Shown one piece after another: positions 1 through 13,259 of a DNA stretch of 64,000 bases. Origin of the DNA: Cruorifilaria tuberocauda. Its lineage: Eukaryota > Nematoda > Chromadorea > Rhabditida > Onchocercidae. The stretch's first letter is position 1, and each line of letters opens with the position of its first letter. The notes beneath the pieces are model-generated. The model was not told the origin of the DNA, did no database searches, and saw nothing but the letters and a program-made list of their open reading frames with translations. Made by a program: the position numbers and the translations under genes. The stretch covers positions 25,007 through 89,006 of the forward strand of contig JABVXU010000218.1 of NCBI GenBank assembly GCA_013365365.1. Reading direction: 5' to 3'.

Positions 1-144
1 TTTTAAAAAATAGTATAATTTTTGTAACGTAAGGAAGTTATTATCTGAAAAAACACAGCAAATACAAAGGAAAAACTTCTTCCAAGGTTAGAACTCACTA
101 TTAATCATAGAAAAACTTTTCTTTTACATTTTATTATATTAAGC

Positions 145-254
145 TTAGAATACGAAGCATGGACTACTGTTGACACAAGGCATTCCACCTATTGGAGTTC
201 TGTAGCCACTGCATGTTGAAAAGCATGCCAAATTATATCCAAGGTTAGAACTCA
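145..254 (-). CDS. Candidate Cys-rich terminal exon (uncertain)
   Basis: On the minus strand an acceptor-like ATTAG at about 255-259 is followed by an open stretch of 36 codons ending in TAA at 145-147. The peptide has four cysteines spaced C-x3-C-x11-C-x5-C, with a GGMPC core, and looks like the end of a small disulfide-rich secreted protein. I do not recognise the family. The first 19 bases of the stretch recur at about 82-100 behind a second acceptor-like ATAG. The stretch lies where the first intron of the NCK-type gene would run, so it is either a nested gene, an alternative exon or chance. No upstream exon was found. Confidence 0.2.
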
Positions 255-452
255 CTAATCAAATATTATTAATATTTCTGAAGTGTATAGGTTTGAAGAC
301 ACTACAACGACACAACAATTTCTATACTGACAAGCAAATTTACTGCCCAAATCACCTTGTTGTCTTCTACTAATTCCAAATGAATCTTTAAAAAAAGCTT
401 ATTGTTTGAAGTTTTTCATTAAACATCGCAGCAACCAATAACAATAACTTAC

Positions 453-572
453 TTTCCACCAATTTTTGGTATCATCGATCAATTTCAGCCTTTCATTCTT
501 CCTAATAGTAAGTTCGCCTTCCTCTTGCGCATTGTAATCATATTTAACAACAACGAAAACATCATCGCTCAT
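453..572 (-). CDS. nck-1: NCK-type SH2/SH3 adaptor, first coding exon (partial)
   Basis: This 40-codon exon starts with ATG at 572 and ends at a consensus donor (AAA|GTAAGT, phase 0). It encodes the first half of an SH3 domain: a hydrophobic strand (VFVVVKYDY), the ALYDY-like turn, an acidic RT loop ([12 protein letters not shown]) and the WW of the n-Src side (KNWWK). That order right after the initiator Met, with KNER and a DD-x-K-x-WW ending, is the hallmark of the N-terminal SH3 of NCK adaptors, which link phosphotyrosine receptors to actin regulators. The rest of the gene must lie to the left, since no matching second exon is visible in 1-450. Another SH3-first protein is possible but fits less well. 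Confidence 0.7.
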
Positions 573-3500
573 CCTTATTGTTATGTTTTCGTAATACTGA
601 TGCGATATTGTCAGAACGATTATTTTCTAATTAGATTCAAGTAGCACTTACCGGAGCAATTAATCCTTTAAATAAGTGCAGTAATACACGTCGTTTTCTC
701 TATACCTGCAATGAAATTCTAATTTAAAATAAGAGAACCTAAGGAGTGCAAAATATCACATAACAATGAATTTATGCAATTAAATAAATAAATGGATAAA
801 TCAAGAGGTTTCAATGTCAGAAAGAGAAAGAGAATGAAAGATATGAAGATAATGAGTGGGTTTAAACAATAATATAAAGGAATGGGCCATTTCAAACAAA
901 TAGAACAATATTTGAAGATATATATACTTTTTCCAATAAATTCAAAAGTTATTGAATAAAACGGCAGTTATGAAATGATAAAATTCGTTAGGATAAAACT
1001 ATTACACCCGATATAAGAAACAATTCACCGATATGTCATGCAATTCATAAATCACCAGCTGATCAATCAAGTTCTTTTTAAAATGTTAGTATTAAGTAAA
1101 AAAACTACAGAGACAATTGTAACTATCAGAGATGCTTCAAGTACTTCAGATATGTTCGAAGATACAAAGACGCAGCTACAGCTACAAGCACTTGTTCAAG
1201 TAATGATAGATGAATGAACGATGTCCGTGCCTGATATTTGAAAATTCCAAGAATATTTTTCTTTTTAAATTACATTTTTCTACTCAAACGAGGAACTGCT
1301 ACAAGCAATAGTGAGGCCAAATTTGGAAGAAAAAACAAGTCCCGAACATTTTACAGCAAGTCTCATCTTTGTATTTGGATTGGCCTATTTGCCCAACCAG
1401 TGTGAGCTGGAATTCCAAACCAGGTATACGGAAATCCAATCACAGTCTCTCCTGTTCTCTTATCAGTCGGTTCGAGGACAGAGGAAAATTTTGCAAAAAT
1501 TCGCACAGCAATCGCGTCATGAAAAAGTAACGTATCTTTTATTTTACAGCAAGGTCGGTTTAAGGATTAAGAAACGTTGAATTTTATTAGAATTTTAAAA
1601 TCAAAAAAAATTTTATTCGGACAATCATAATGATAGTTAAATTTTTTCCTCTATATCATCACATTGACACTATAATACCTCACAGAAAAACAATATCTTA
1701 AAAAACCAATTTCGAAATAAAAAAGCAATTTAGAAGAAAATTATAAATCAAGCACAAAAAAGGAATTAGGGGGAAATTAAAAAAAAAGATTCATGAGACA
1801 TAAACTGAAAAGATTTTTTTCGAACCAATTTTTTGAAATAATCAATATGTATATTCGAAATATTTAAAGGTACCTTTTTCAAACAATAAATTTGTACGTT
1901 AAAACATAAAATAAATATAATCCTGAAAACAAACATGAATATTCTAAGAAAACGAAGTTCATCACCAATCCACTTTTTTGCTGTTCGGTTGAAATTTTTA
2001 TCAGGGTGAAAATCCATTGGAAAAGTTTCACATGCAACCTCTTTCAATAATATCTCATCGACAATTTCGTTACTTTCAATTAAATTGGTCCAATTTTTTT
2101 GAAGCAGTAGGATGATATCTAATTTTATACTAGCTTACTTTATTTGCAAATTACTTTAATACCAATATTTTTCCTTCTTTTAATATTACAATTTCAATCT
2201 CATTTTGCTTTACGAAATATATTATACTGTGAAACACAAATGTGGTTTAATTTGCTATCAACCAGATTAATGAATCGATAAGTTGTTACAAAAAATCAAT
2301 CAATAATTGTTCGGAGTAAAATCGGCGAAAATTGAAAAAATTTGAAGGACAAACTAAATTACACTTGGTGAGAAAGGAAATGCATTGAAGGAATTAGCAA
2401 AATTTTTGATTTATTGCTTCAATTTCCTAGTTGAGAAACCATAGATTTCGAATTGATGCATTTTTTTATTTTGTTGAAAATAAAAATACAAGAGACATAA
2501 AAAGAGAGAAAAGGAGAAAGAAAATTAACTGAGAAATAAATTTGTTAAAAAAAAATGGATCAAACGCGCATCTGGGGATCCATCAGAGGGAAAGAATTCA
2601 TTGTTCAACTTGACGTTGAGGGCAGGGAACAGAAGAATAGAACGAAAAGAAAAGTCTATTTCTATTCCAATTTTTTTTCTTTCTATTAAATTTCTCTTCT
2701 TCACTTTCTCCTAAATATGATTAACATTTAACAGTTTTACCAGATGAGATTTTGAATGTGAAAATAAGAGAAAACTTGGAAATTTGCAGGAAAAATCCAG
2801 ATTTTGATGATGTCTAATGAATAGAAAGATAAACTAGTCAGCAGTGCAGCCAGATAAAAGCATAATTTCTAATAGTAAATTTTTGTGAATTTGCAAAATG
2901 CATACAAACGTATAGGCAAAGTAAAAGTGTTTCAATTCCGATTTCCGAATCCGAACATTAACGAATTCATAATTCAAACAAATCCCTTCCAACGAAATAA
3001 ACTGAGGGATAGAAAAAAAGCAGTCACCTCTTTTATATTTTAAACTTAATTTCTCAGATTGATTTAGACTAATAAATAACAACTATTCAGCTTAATTAAG
3101 AATAACTAAGAAATAACTAAACTTAACTAAGAAATAATTAAGGATCAAAAAAATAATTGGAAATTTAAAACTATGAAGGTATTTAAAAAGCTAAAATTAT
3201 CACATGTTAGTGACATTTCTGGTACAATGTATACAACCGTAATCATTATCTATTGTCTTTTATTTGTTACAAAACTAATCAATAAAGCAGATTTAATTTA
3301 GAAATCAAAATTGAAAGAATATGGATTGAATTTTTAAATAGTAACAATAGATTAGGCGGAATAATGGAGAAAATTGAGATTAAATCCTAAAAATTGGCAA
3401 TAAGTATCTATTTGAAAATCCTGAAGTTTATACTGTTCAGTGTATTGAAGATGTGACACAATATGGATAAGAAGAATGAATTAAACAGCATTTGACAACC

Positions 3501-6500
3501 TCTTGGGACCTTCGTCATCGTTTTCTGTGATTGGTCCAGGGTCGTTAAGTATAACTATAGCCAGAACAGATGGTATTGATGACAAAGGTTGCAAAGTGTT
3601 TTCATTCGTTGAACGTGCTCAAATGTATACGAATATACGATCAATAGTTGCTAAAAAAATACCATTTTTAATTTAAAGTTCTACTTATATTCTAATTAAT
3701 TTTATCATTTTTCTTTTATTTTTATATCGGCGAAACTTGATCGATGAAGAAACATTTCTAAAAATATACATTTATTTTATTCTACATTAAATGAAGAAAT
3801 CTAATGGAAGTTAATAGTAAAGAAATATATTACCAATGCTTTATTGATTTCTACGTGTAAAACGTACATAAAAGAGGAAAGCATTGAAATTCTAACGAAA
3901 TTTCATAACGACTATATACAGGTATAGAAAAATTAAACGATGAAAATATATGGAGTGAGCAGTTAATATGGGAAATGAATATCACATAATCTTGGTGACA
4001 TGGTTAGAACGACGAAGGAAAGCAACGGGAGGATGTAACGTTGACCCTTCACAACTCCAGCAGTAGTCATGAATGAGGAGATTCAAAATTTAAAATTAGA
4101 GGGGAAGTGACTACTGTTACTGTTGCTGCTATCAGTAGTTTGTGTAATAAATTAGAAGACCAAAAGACGAGGAACACACAGAACACAGAAAGTCCTAGTG
4201 ACCTAGAAGTGTCGTTATAATAAATTTAAACTTTCCGCAACCAGTAATGATTAAAAAAAGCAAATATGAAAACTAGGAAATATGAAAAATCATAAGGTGA
4301 ATGGTTTTATCTGCTTACTGAACATTCTTCAGAACAAATAACATATGTTGCTTGAAAATTGATTTTTTACAATAATTACATTTGTCATTAATGAATTTAC
4401 TAAGTTAATAGCAACCAGAAGACTGTTAGTGAAAATTTTTGGATTTTTTGCTTCAAAATAATTGTATCATTAGGAAATAATAGTAACTTCAAGTTTGTTT
4501 ACTTTAAACACATTTCATAGTAATGGCTATCATTTAGAGATTGATTTGTCATATTTTCTTCATTTCCAAATTTAAGAAGGGTAGAAAAAGAGAAAGAGGA
4601 AGAACAGTTATTACAATATTAGAAGCTACTTCTATCATCCTTCAAAACTGTAAACAATGTTAGAAAAGAATCATTGAAAAGATGTAAAAGCAGTCCTTTA
4701 TTGGAGTGAAAAATGGGTTTCTTCAAGGGAGTAAAGTGATCAATCAATCATTGATCGTACCATCCAATCATCAGTGCCACTGCCATTGCAGTCAGTGAAA
4801 GAATAAGCAAAAGAATGCAAAAAGGAACCGATCTGGACATCTGTATGTCATACTGAAGAAGCTTTCTTATAGGATTACTCTACATGATATTAAGTAGAAC
4901 TGAACAAATGTGTAGGACCGGAAAATTGAAACTTTATCCATTTCACTCTTCCATCAATCATTGAATTATGATTTCTCAGTTGAAGAGATAATAATTCCTT
5001 TTAATTCATCCATTCTGAAAATTGACACCGTTCAAAATTTACCCATCATCTCAATCAAATCGTATTCAATTGGTTTATTTTCATCGAAATATATTTTAAT
5101 AAAGAGGCAAGACAGAAGTACTTAACTTAAAGATAATATAATCTACAGTATTTTATGATGGAATGAATTTCAATTAAATTCACTCTTCTGAAACAGACAA
5201 TGAGTAAAAAAAACGAAGTTAGGAGATAGAAATTTTGAAAGGAAAGAGAAGGGTTTTATATGAAATGGTGACAGCAGAATTATACGAAATTTGAAAATAC
5301 ATATGATATGATAGGATGAGAGTAAGATGGAAAAGAAACGGAAGATTGGCAGCAATTTCGGCACGAATGACATTTCTGGTTATCAAAACCAGTTGAATAC
5401 GATGAAGATCCACTTTTTATCATTGTTTCATAGCTTCGAATATAGGCTAATGTTATCATATTTTAATTCCAATAGCCATTCTTTAAAATTTTTTTTTCAA
5501 ATAGATTTGTGAGTTAATAGTCATTTAATTTCACTTTTTAAACAGATGTTTTCTTAACACATTCGAAGGAAAAAAGGGAAAAAAGGAACATGCTTGAAGA
5601 GGAACGTCTGCCTGCACACGAAAGTTAGTTAATTGATGTTTCGAAAGAGATTAATTAACAAAGTGATTCATAAATCTTTGAGTAATATAGTAATATGTAC
5701 TTCTTGAAGGCTTCAAGAAGGCGCAGAAAGCTTTTAATGTCTCAAATCAAATCTAAATCTTCTATTAAATTTCAAAAACAAGCTCTGGAGAAGAAAATCG
5801 TATACAATTTAAAAAAAGTGAGAAATGAAGAGGATGATGAGTTTGCGGACATAAATTTTAAAATGAGAAAAAAAAGTGAAAAAGCAAGAGAGATGATTTC
5901 ATACTAAGATATTAAAGATAAAACAATGAAATGAAACAAACTGGAGCAGATTAATAAAAAATAAAAATTATATAATGATGAATAATGATTTAACTGAGAA
6001 CTGACGAAGGTAAAAAGAAACAAATGAATATTATGGATGAGAGAAGCAAATAATATGAAGAGCTGAAATTGAAAATAAGAAATTAATTAATTTCCTTCAG
6101 TTGATATACTATTTGATTTGTGTACTCTCAGAAATTATATTCTATTAGTCTACACAGTACAAATATCTAAAAAGTTATTCAAATGAAGTTGATTTGCAAA
6201 GTAGAAGCAACCTTAACTGAAAGATTTATTTGAGTTCTTAATGGAGTATTTAATTTTCAGCTTTTCAAAAAAAGGAAACATCATTAGTAAAACCGTGTAC
6301 TACTACATTGAAATAAAGTTAAAATCATAATCAGACCTGAGAGAACAACTGACAATAAAAGAAAAAGAGATAGGGAAGAGAGAAAAGAACGTAACGCAGG
6401 GTTAAATTAAACGAAATAAGAGCCATGAAATTATTATTGCCTCATTCGGATCAATTTTATCTGAATTTTAAAAAGTAATTCAATATCATCCAAATTAAAA

Positions 6501-9500
6501 ACGGAGATGATTTATTCTATTTTTCAAAATCAGTAGAGCTTTTCAAAATCAATAGAGGAGATTACAAAATCAGTAGAGGTTTGTACGATTGTAACCTGAA
6601 CGCCTATAGATAACAGAGGCTATCATTTTCACCAAGGAGAACAGAATGGGCAATCAGATGCGCAGTAAATATCTGGCTCTCTAATAACGGTTCATAAAAT
6701 CTTCAAACACACCGCCTATATCATTCGTATAAACCCACAAACACATACCTAGACGTACAGATGTATATATATACACGTTATCATCATCCACCAACTGTAT
6801 TTATATAAACATCCTATATCAAGCTGTCTCAAAATTAAATTATAAACACGAGAATTAGGTTAGTATCATTCACGTATCATCCAATGTTTAAAAAACATCC
6901 TTCAGCATTTAAGTATTTTTTGAATATCTAAGATTACAAAAATTTATAATATTTAAGAATTTTGCAATAAAATAATCAAAATTAGGTTCGCACTATTTGC
7001 AAATGTATATTATCGAATTAAAATTATTTCTGATGAAAACTTTTTAAAAAACGAAACGAAAATTATTTTATAACATTTGCAAATTTCATTCATATCGATT
7101 TGAAGTGACACCTGAATACCTCTCACTTTGATTAGAATTTTTCTTATTTTTTTAAACGTGATAGGAATGTCTAAAAATGAATAGAGTATTTCGAGATAGT
7201 GTACTTTTTATGCTAAAGGCATCAATTGAACTACTAATTGAACAAGTATTTATGGGTATTTATTTAACAAACCATATATTGAAAGATCTATATATATATA
7301 TATATATGCATATATATGGGTATTCGAAATTTATGGAAATTATCATTCTGGTGCATTTGTTTTATTATAATGAGAGAAGCGAATATTATTTATTCCAATT
7401 GGTATTTAATAGTTAGTACTGGAGAATTAATACTTTAATTTTCTCAGCCTTATTTGATTTTATATTCTCAGCACACAAGTCATAATGTTCATGCTAGTGT
7501 CTGAAAATATTTCTAGTGGTTAATGCATAAAATGATACATAAAAGCCGACAGAAAACAAAGGTGTTAATATATGCAGAGAAAAAAGAGAAATAAAGATAG
7601 TAATAATTAAGTGCTAAGCAATTAAGCTCTTTTAAACCAATCTTATCAGTAATGGCAAGATTAGATGCTTCAAGATAATCGAAGAATCATTTCAGACTTC
7701 CTTCCCATGCCTCCCAAACTTTCTCTCTTCACCTTCATTCTAACCATTTAACAATTTGCTTCCATGCGTACCGGAACTGTTTTCATACACTGCAAACAGA
7801 CTTTTAACGGAAAACACTTGAGAATAAATAATAAATAGTAAGAATGAATAACGAAAAAAAGGAGCAGAAAGGAAGAAAGAAAAAAAGGAAAAAGAAAACA
7901 TGGAATATAAGTTAAAGTTAAATCTTATTTATATTCCTTTCACTATGTTTGCCAACCGTCAAAGAAATCATTATTCAATAAACGGAGCAAATCTGAAATA
8001 AAATAGAAGGATTCTCGACAATTCAATTCATATTATTCCAAAATTTTTGGACTAAAATGAAATGAAATTTTTTGATGCTTACCAAAGAAAGAACTCATAC
8101 GAAATCGCGCAGCTCAGTAACAACATTCATATAGTGACGGTGATCATAATAGGTCAATACATGATGCCATAGATGTCAACCATTTATAGGTCACAGTAAT
8201 GTGCAGCAGTTTATGCAAATTTTCGTAATTCATTGCGAATGATTTCCGATGACATTAAGTCATAATTTTAAAAGCATATAAGACGAATTTTTTTGAAAAC
8301 AACGAAAATAACAACTATCAACTTTTTGACGGTAAAAAGAATTTGTATGAAACATACACACACATAAAGACATATACACACATAGAAGATATACAGAGAT
8401 GCAGGGAAAAAAAATGATTAGCAGAGGAGATATCCTTTCAGGTTAAATGAAATGATAGACGTTGTCTGGAGAGGGTGGAAGGTCAGGCAAACTATAATCG
8501 CAGAGAAAAAAAAGTTGTAAAGTGACGGACAACGTATCGTCTTCTCTTTCATTTCAATCAATTAACTCGTTCAGTATGAATGCAAATCATTCAATATTTC
8601 AAGGTCGAATCGCTTGCAAAAAAAGGAAAAAAACAGGTAAGTTCAATGAAAATCGACTCATTCAAATGGACAAATAAATAACTTGAGAAGTCTTCAAATG
8701 AAAAATTAATTAAAAATCGATATTAGCGAAGAAACACTGTTACCGTTTGCTAAATTTTCAGATCAAACAGTCTTATCTTTTACCGTATGAAATGTAATAA
8801 AATAAAAGAACAATAAAATGCAAATATCGTGTAAGAAAAATTGACACCATAAGATTTTCGGACATATTCAACATATTAAACGCTTAATTAATAATAACAA
8901 CAACCTACTTATATGACAATATTTGCTAATTATTAACAATTAATAACACTTGAAAATGAGAAAGTTTACCACTTAATTATAAGTCAATCCAGTAAATAAT
9001 GAAATAATGAAATCATAAAAGACGTCATCCATGAAGTGGATATATTATTAGCGCAAAATGGCTCCATACTTGATATTATCATAAGAGAGCTTTTTTCTCT
9101 TCGCCCATGATTTTTCTCGTTAATGATGAAAAAATAATTGTGATATTGAATGAGTAATAGAAGACGCATTCTACAATGAATCCAATACACTTTTAGAAGG
9201 CATTTTTTTCAACAGAATAAAAATGAGACAGAATTAGGCTTTTTTTCCAGCTTCCCTCAACTGCTATTTGTGATTAATTCTGAACAGTCCATAAGCTCGC
9301 CAAAATGTCATAACACTTATTGATCATCCAAAAGCACTTTTTTTGTTGCGTCAAAGCCTTCATTTTTTTCCCCGTTCCCTCTATATTTGACCGCCGTTAT
9401 TTCACATATGTAAGTATTACAAGCTAATAAGGCCGGTGGGAATTTTAAAATATCGGCAAAGCCTCTCTCTCTCTCTTTCTTGAATTTTCTCTCTTTCGAT

Positions 9501-12073
9501 TTTATTTGTCCTTTTCATGACATTAATACTATTAATCGTTGATGGTTTAAAAGACATGAAAAACATTTTAAATTTCGAAAATGTAATTATTAACTATATA
9601 AATAACATGTAAATATATTTAGTTGATATTAATTTCTCTCAGTAGCGAAGGTTGAAAATATTTAGTGAAAACACGTTAAATTTTGAATAAACAACATTGA
9701 CATATTGAAGTGATGAAATTAAAATCCGAACAGTATAAATAAGTTTGAATTAAACAGCGGCGAAAGAAAGAGGATAGATAATGAAATTTTTTTTTCTTTT
9801 TTAGAGAAGAATGAAGTATTGCTTGATTGGTGCAAGCGAAATGATATGACTGAAAGGAAGACGAAAAATGATTGTGATAGTAATCAGAGATTGAGAACGA
9901 TCAATCGGAAACCATGCTTCTCTCCAACCGTTTCAATATGCACGCCTATATTTGCTAAATTTGGATTATCTAACAGATATCCAGTGGTCTACGAGCATCA
10001 TGACCAGATATATATGCAGTGGACATGCCCGTTCTCGGCATATTTGCTTGCCCATTGTCCTCCAATCTGGTCGATAGCCTTTCTCCCCTCTTGTTCCAGC
10101 TGTCATATCATTTCTCTTGCTATATGAAAAATGCGGGGATAGTAATTTACAACGAACAGCTGTTGAATGAGAGCTACAACGAGTCTCTCAACAAAATACA
10201 TTTAATGTCACTGTTCTATTTGATTGTTTGGATGTAATTAATTAAAATGGGATAAAATTTTTGGCGGAAAATCTATCTGAAAAGCTTTACACATATCACA
10301 TATTAGGATAAAGTTTACTCTGTCTGATCCTGAAATATCATTATTAATGCATCCTATTTATTTATCCATCTGTTCATTTAATTATTTACTAATTTTATTC
10401 ATAACAATTTAGTATGATGCGAATCTGTTTCAATGTGTCATTTTATTGCAAAGATCAAATTACAGAGGAATTATTCACCGAGACAAAATATTCATTAGCA
10501 TAGAAAAGGATAGTTTGAATTTCTCCATTAAATGAAATGAATATGTTGTTCCATAAGGTGCATTTAATGCCTAAGAAATCTCTTCAAATATGAAAATAAA
10601 ATTTCTTTTTAGGTGATAGCAAAGTTAGCGATAGAGAAATGGGTATATATACATTGTATAGAAGAGGTAATTGAGTAGAAAAGAAGAATGAATATAATCT
10701 CCGAGCTAATACAACCTTCATTGCTATAAAAGAAAAAAGATGACGGATGGAAAAAAGGGAATCAATTCACTGTGATGAAGATTGCTGAGATGGATAGATT
10801 GGATAGAGTAATCCAACAATCTCTCATTAAGAACCAGAAGAAAATTCAAGTTTCATGCAAAAAGAAGAAAAAGCGAAAGGAAAAAGGTAATTCAACGATT
10901 ACTGCCTAATGCAAAGAATTGCCTGCTTCCCTTCTGGATAGTTTAAAGGAACGGGACACCTACTTCACTAACTCAAATTTCTATTATTTTACTTTTTTAT
11001 AAAATATATTTCATATTTCTTACGTGTTCAAACTGATATTATTTTTAATTAGATTTCATCTAAGATAATCAGAATTGTGGTAAATGTTAGTATGATGAAA
11101 AATAATATCTTTGATGATTACAAAGAAAAGTCAGCGAAATCCTTCGATCGGAAATAATTGGTAATTATAGTGCTCATGCGAGGAATTTATGGACAAATTT
11201 TAATTCTATATTGCTCAGACATATTGTTATTTGGTTTGATTTTAAAACGAAGTTTTGATAATAACCAATATCCTAATTGGTCTCAGTGATCTCAATTGAT
11301 TAAATTTATTTCGAGCAAATCATAAAAAAAATGAAAGTGATAATATCAGAAAAGAGTTCAAATCTGCAAAGATGGAAGAAACAAAATATAAAATGATAAA
11401 AGTGAACAATAGAGTAATTCAAACAAATCATCATATGAATATACTTGAGAATTACTGAAAATAAATTATTAAAAAAGTAAACAAACAGGTTTGACTGACG
11501 CGTAGAAAAAGAGATCGTATGATAAGAAATGGGAAAGACAGCATTAAGAAATAACGATCGATTGATGTGACACAAATCTACTAATGAAACAGTGATCTTC
11601 GCATCTAAACCACATCAATCGATTATTTATAAACAATCAAACTGCTTCTATGATGTGTACATCATATGTCGTAATCATCGTCACAAATTTGTATACACAA
11701 TTATGCGAAATGAAAATAGCAACAATCTAAACCAAATGAGATGAAATAATGGGAGAGTGTAAAACATTTTAAAATTTCAAAATTCAAAGTGATAAGAACT
11801 GATTGTAACACCTCCAGTAGCACTAGATGATTATTAATTTAATTGATGTAACGAATATCATTATGTGGTTAAAAATGAAATTATTTCGTACGATTGCGAA
11901 CTGATAACAAACAGCAGAGAGAATGGGAACTACCAGAGTTGATAATAGAAATCTAACGATTCTTGATGGGGAGAAAATTTTTGTAATGATCTAACGAAAA
12001 GCAAATCGAATATGACGGAGACCTTAATAACTGCATATGAGACAACCAGTGATGTTTCAGTAATTTTCATGAC
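573..12073. other. Long gene-poor, AT-rich interval
   Basis: Over 11 kb lie between the NCK first exon and elongin C. Open frames here are short, low in complexity and match no family I know. The interval holds simple repeats: a (TA)n run at about 7289-7307, a (CT)n run near 9461-9479, A-rich purine tracts, and three copies of CAAAATCAGTAGAG-like sequence at about 6525-6580. The first part presumably contains the promoter of the NCK-type gene. A somewhat less AT-rich patch at about 9900-10130 has an open frame on the plus strand but no recognisable protein. No tRNA cloverleaf or known microRNA seed was seen. Confidence 0.6.
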
Positions 12074-12334
12074 ATGAGTAAATTCGGTAAATTCAATTTT
12101 GACTACTTAAACAAAACCGAACCCGTGCCACTCAAAACAGATCAGATAAACCACGCATTTAGAAATTTTCGAATTTCGTCTTCCATTGATTGCTACAAAA
12201 CATACGTACACAAACAGAAAACAAATGCCGATAGAGTGTTAATAAAAGGGATGCGGAAGTTATCAAAGAACACAAGAAAGATAATGAAGTATGAATATGA
12301 AAGAGACGAAACATATAAGAGAGCACTGCAATGA
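12074..12334 (+). CDS. Small hypothetical basic protein (uncertain)
   Basis: An ATG-initiated frame of 86 codons ends 142 bp upstream of the elongin C start. The product is rich in Lys, Arg and Asn, has no predicted membrane segment or signal peptide, and ends in a charged stretch that could be helical (MKYEYERDETYKRALQ). I recognise no family. In its favour are its mixed composition and its position, a spacing compatible with a nematode operon ahead of elongin C. Against it, the interval is AT-rich and such frames arise by chance. No supporting splice or polyadenylation signal was found. Confidence 0.2.
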   Translation: MSKFGKFNFDYLNKTEPVPLKTDQINHAFRNFRISSSIDCYKTYVHKQKTNADRVLIKGMRKLSKNTRKIMKYEYERDETYKRALQ

Positions 12335-12442
12335 TCGTTTGCATTTTTGGCTACTTATTCTTGAGCCGGTCCAGTCAAGGTTACCCTTGGTTGAGTTATC
12401 CGGTCGTTTTTGCGGTGTTGGGTATTTCTACAAAGTTTTTTC

Positions 12443-12475
12443 AGTTCCCTAAAGCAAAGATCTAATCGAAGGAAT
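12443..12475 (+). promoter_or_regulatory. Candidate trans-splice acceptor and leader of elongin C
   Basis: A run GTTTTTTCAG ends at 12444, 31 bases before the elongin C ATG, with no upstream coding exon joined to it. Nematode mRNAs commonly receive a spliced leader at such a site. It could instead be the acceptor of a 5' UTR intron. Confidence 0.4.
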
Positions 12476-13259
12476 ATGGCAGGAACTGAAACAGGTGAAA
12501 TAATTAATTTATCTCAAGTTGATGTTATTGCTATTCGCATAATGTTTAAGATTAAAGTAGACATCTACCTCTTCGTACTCTTTTTTACCAAGTTGAAAAT
12601 TTTTTTATTAGTTACTGGCTGTTTTACATCCCATCATTGCAGTTTATGGTGGAGTCGAAGGGCCAGATGCGATGTATGTGAAACTGATTAGTAGTGATGG
12701 ACATGAATTTATTATTAAGAAGGATTTAGCATTAACATCAGGCACAATCAAAGCAATGTTATCCGGTCCTGGTTCTTATTCAGAAAATGAAACAAACGAA
12801 GTTAATTTCAGGGAAATTCCGTGAGTTTGTCGATTTTCATATATCAGATAGATTACCTCCTCTTGAAAGATTTCATTTATTGAATTAAAACTAGTTTTTT
12901 TCTTTGGAATAATTCACGATAGTCAATAAAGAAGAAAAGAAGGATAATTACTTTCGATGCAGGTTATTTTCAAAAAAATTGTATAAAGATAGCGAACTTC
13001 GTCTTTGTTATTTCTATTTTGTTGTATTTTGTGATGAAAAGATAAAAGGCTCTCTGCTAATAGCATCTAAATCACTAGTCAAGTGCAATTTAGTTTTTAA
13101 TTGGCATTTACTTGAAGGTCACATGTTCTACAGAAGGTATGCCAATATTTCGCATACAAAGTGCGTTATACAAATAGTGCGACGGAAATACCGGAGTTTA
13201 GTATAGCTCCCGAAGTGGCTCTCGAGCTTCTGATGGCGGCCAATTTTCTGGATTGCTGA
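12476..13259 (+). CDS. elc-1: Elongin C
   Basis: Elongin C is the BTB/SKP1-fold adaptor that, with elongin B, links substrate receptors (VHL- and SOCS-box proteins) to Cullin-2 or -5 ubiquitin ligases, and is also part of the elongin transcription factor. Three exons, 12476-12494, 12643-12820 and 13118-13259, join in frame to 112 residues, the usual size. The match is close throughout: [20 protein letters not shown] opens the fold, followed by [49 protein letters not shown] and the conserved end [13 protein letters not shown]. The first exon is only 19 bases. No damaged residue was seen, so the gene should be functional. It stands alone, with no close downstream gene on the same strand. Confidence 0.95.

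Noticed and set aside
1311..1580. 89-codon plus-strand open frame
   Set aside because: Non-ATG start, no motif and no flanking splice or poly(A) signals; typical of chance frames here.
5695..5907. Lys/Glu-rich 70-codon frame
   Set aside because: Composition follows the A-rich purine tract underneath it. No ordered motif, so not called as a gene.
9819..10127. 102-codon open frame in a less AT-rich patch
   Set aside because: No domain, no splice context and no similarity to a protein I know. It starts at a non-ATG codon and overlaps another random frame.
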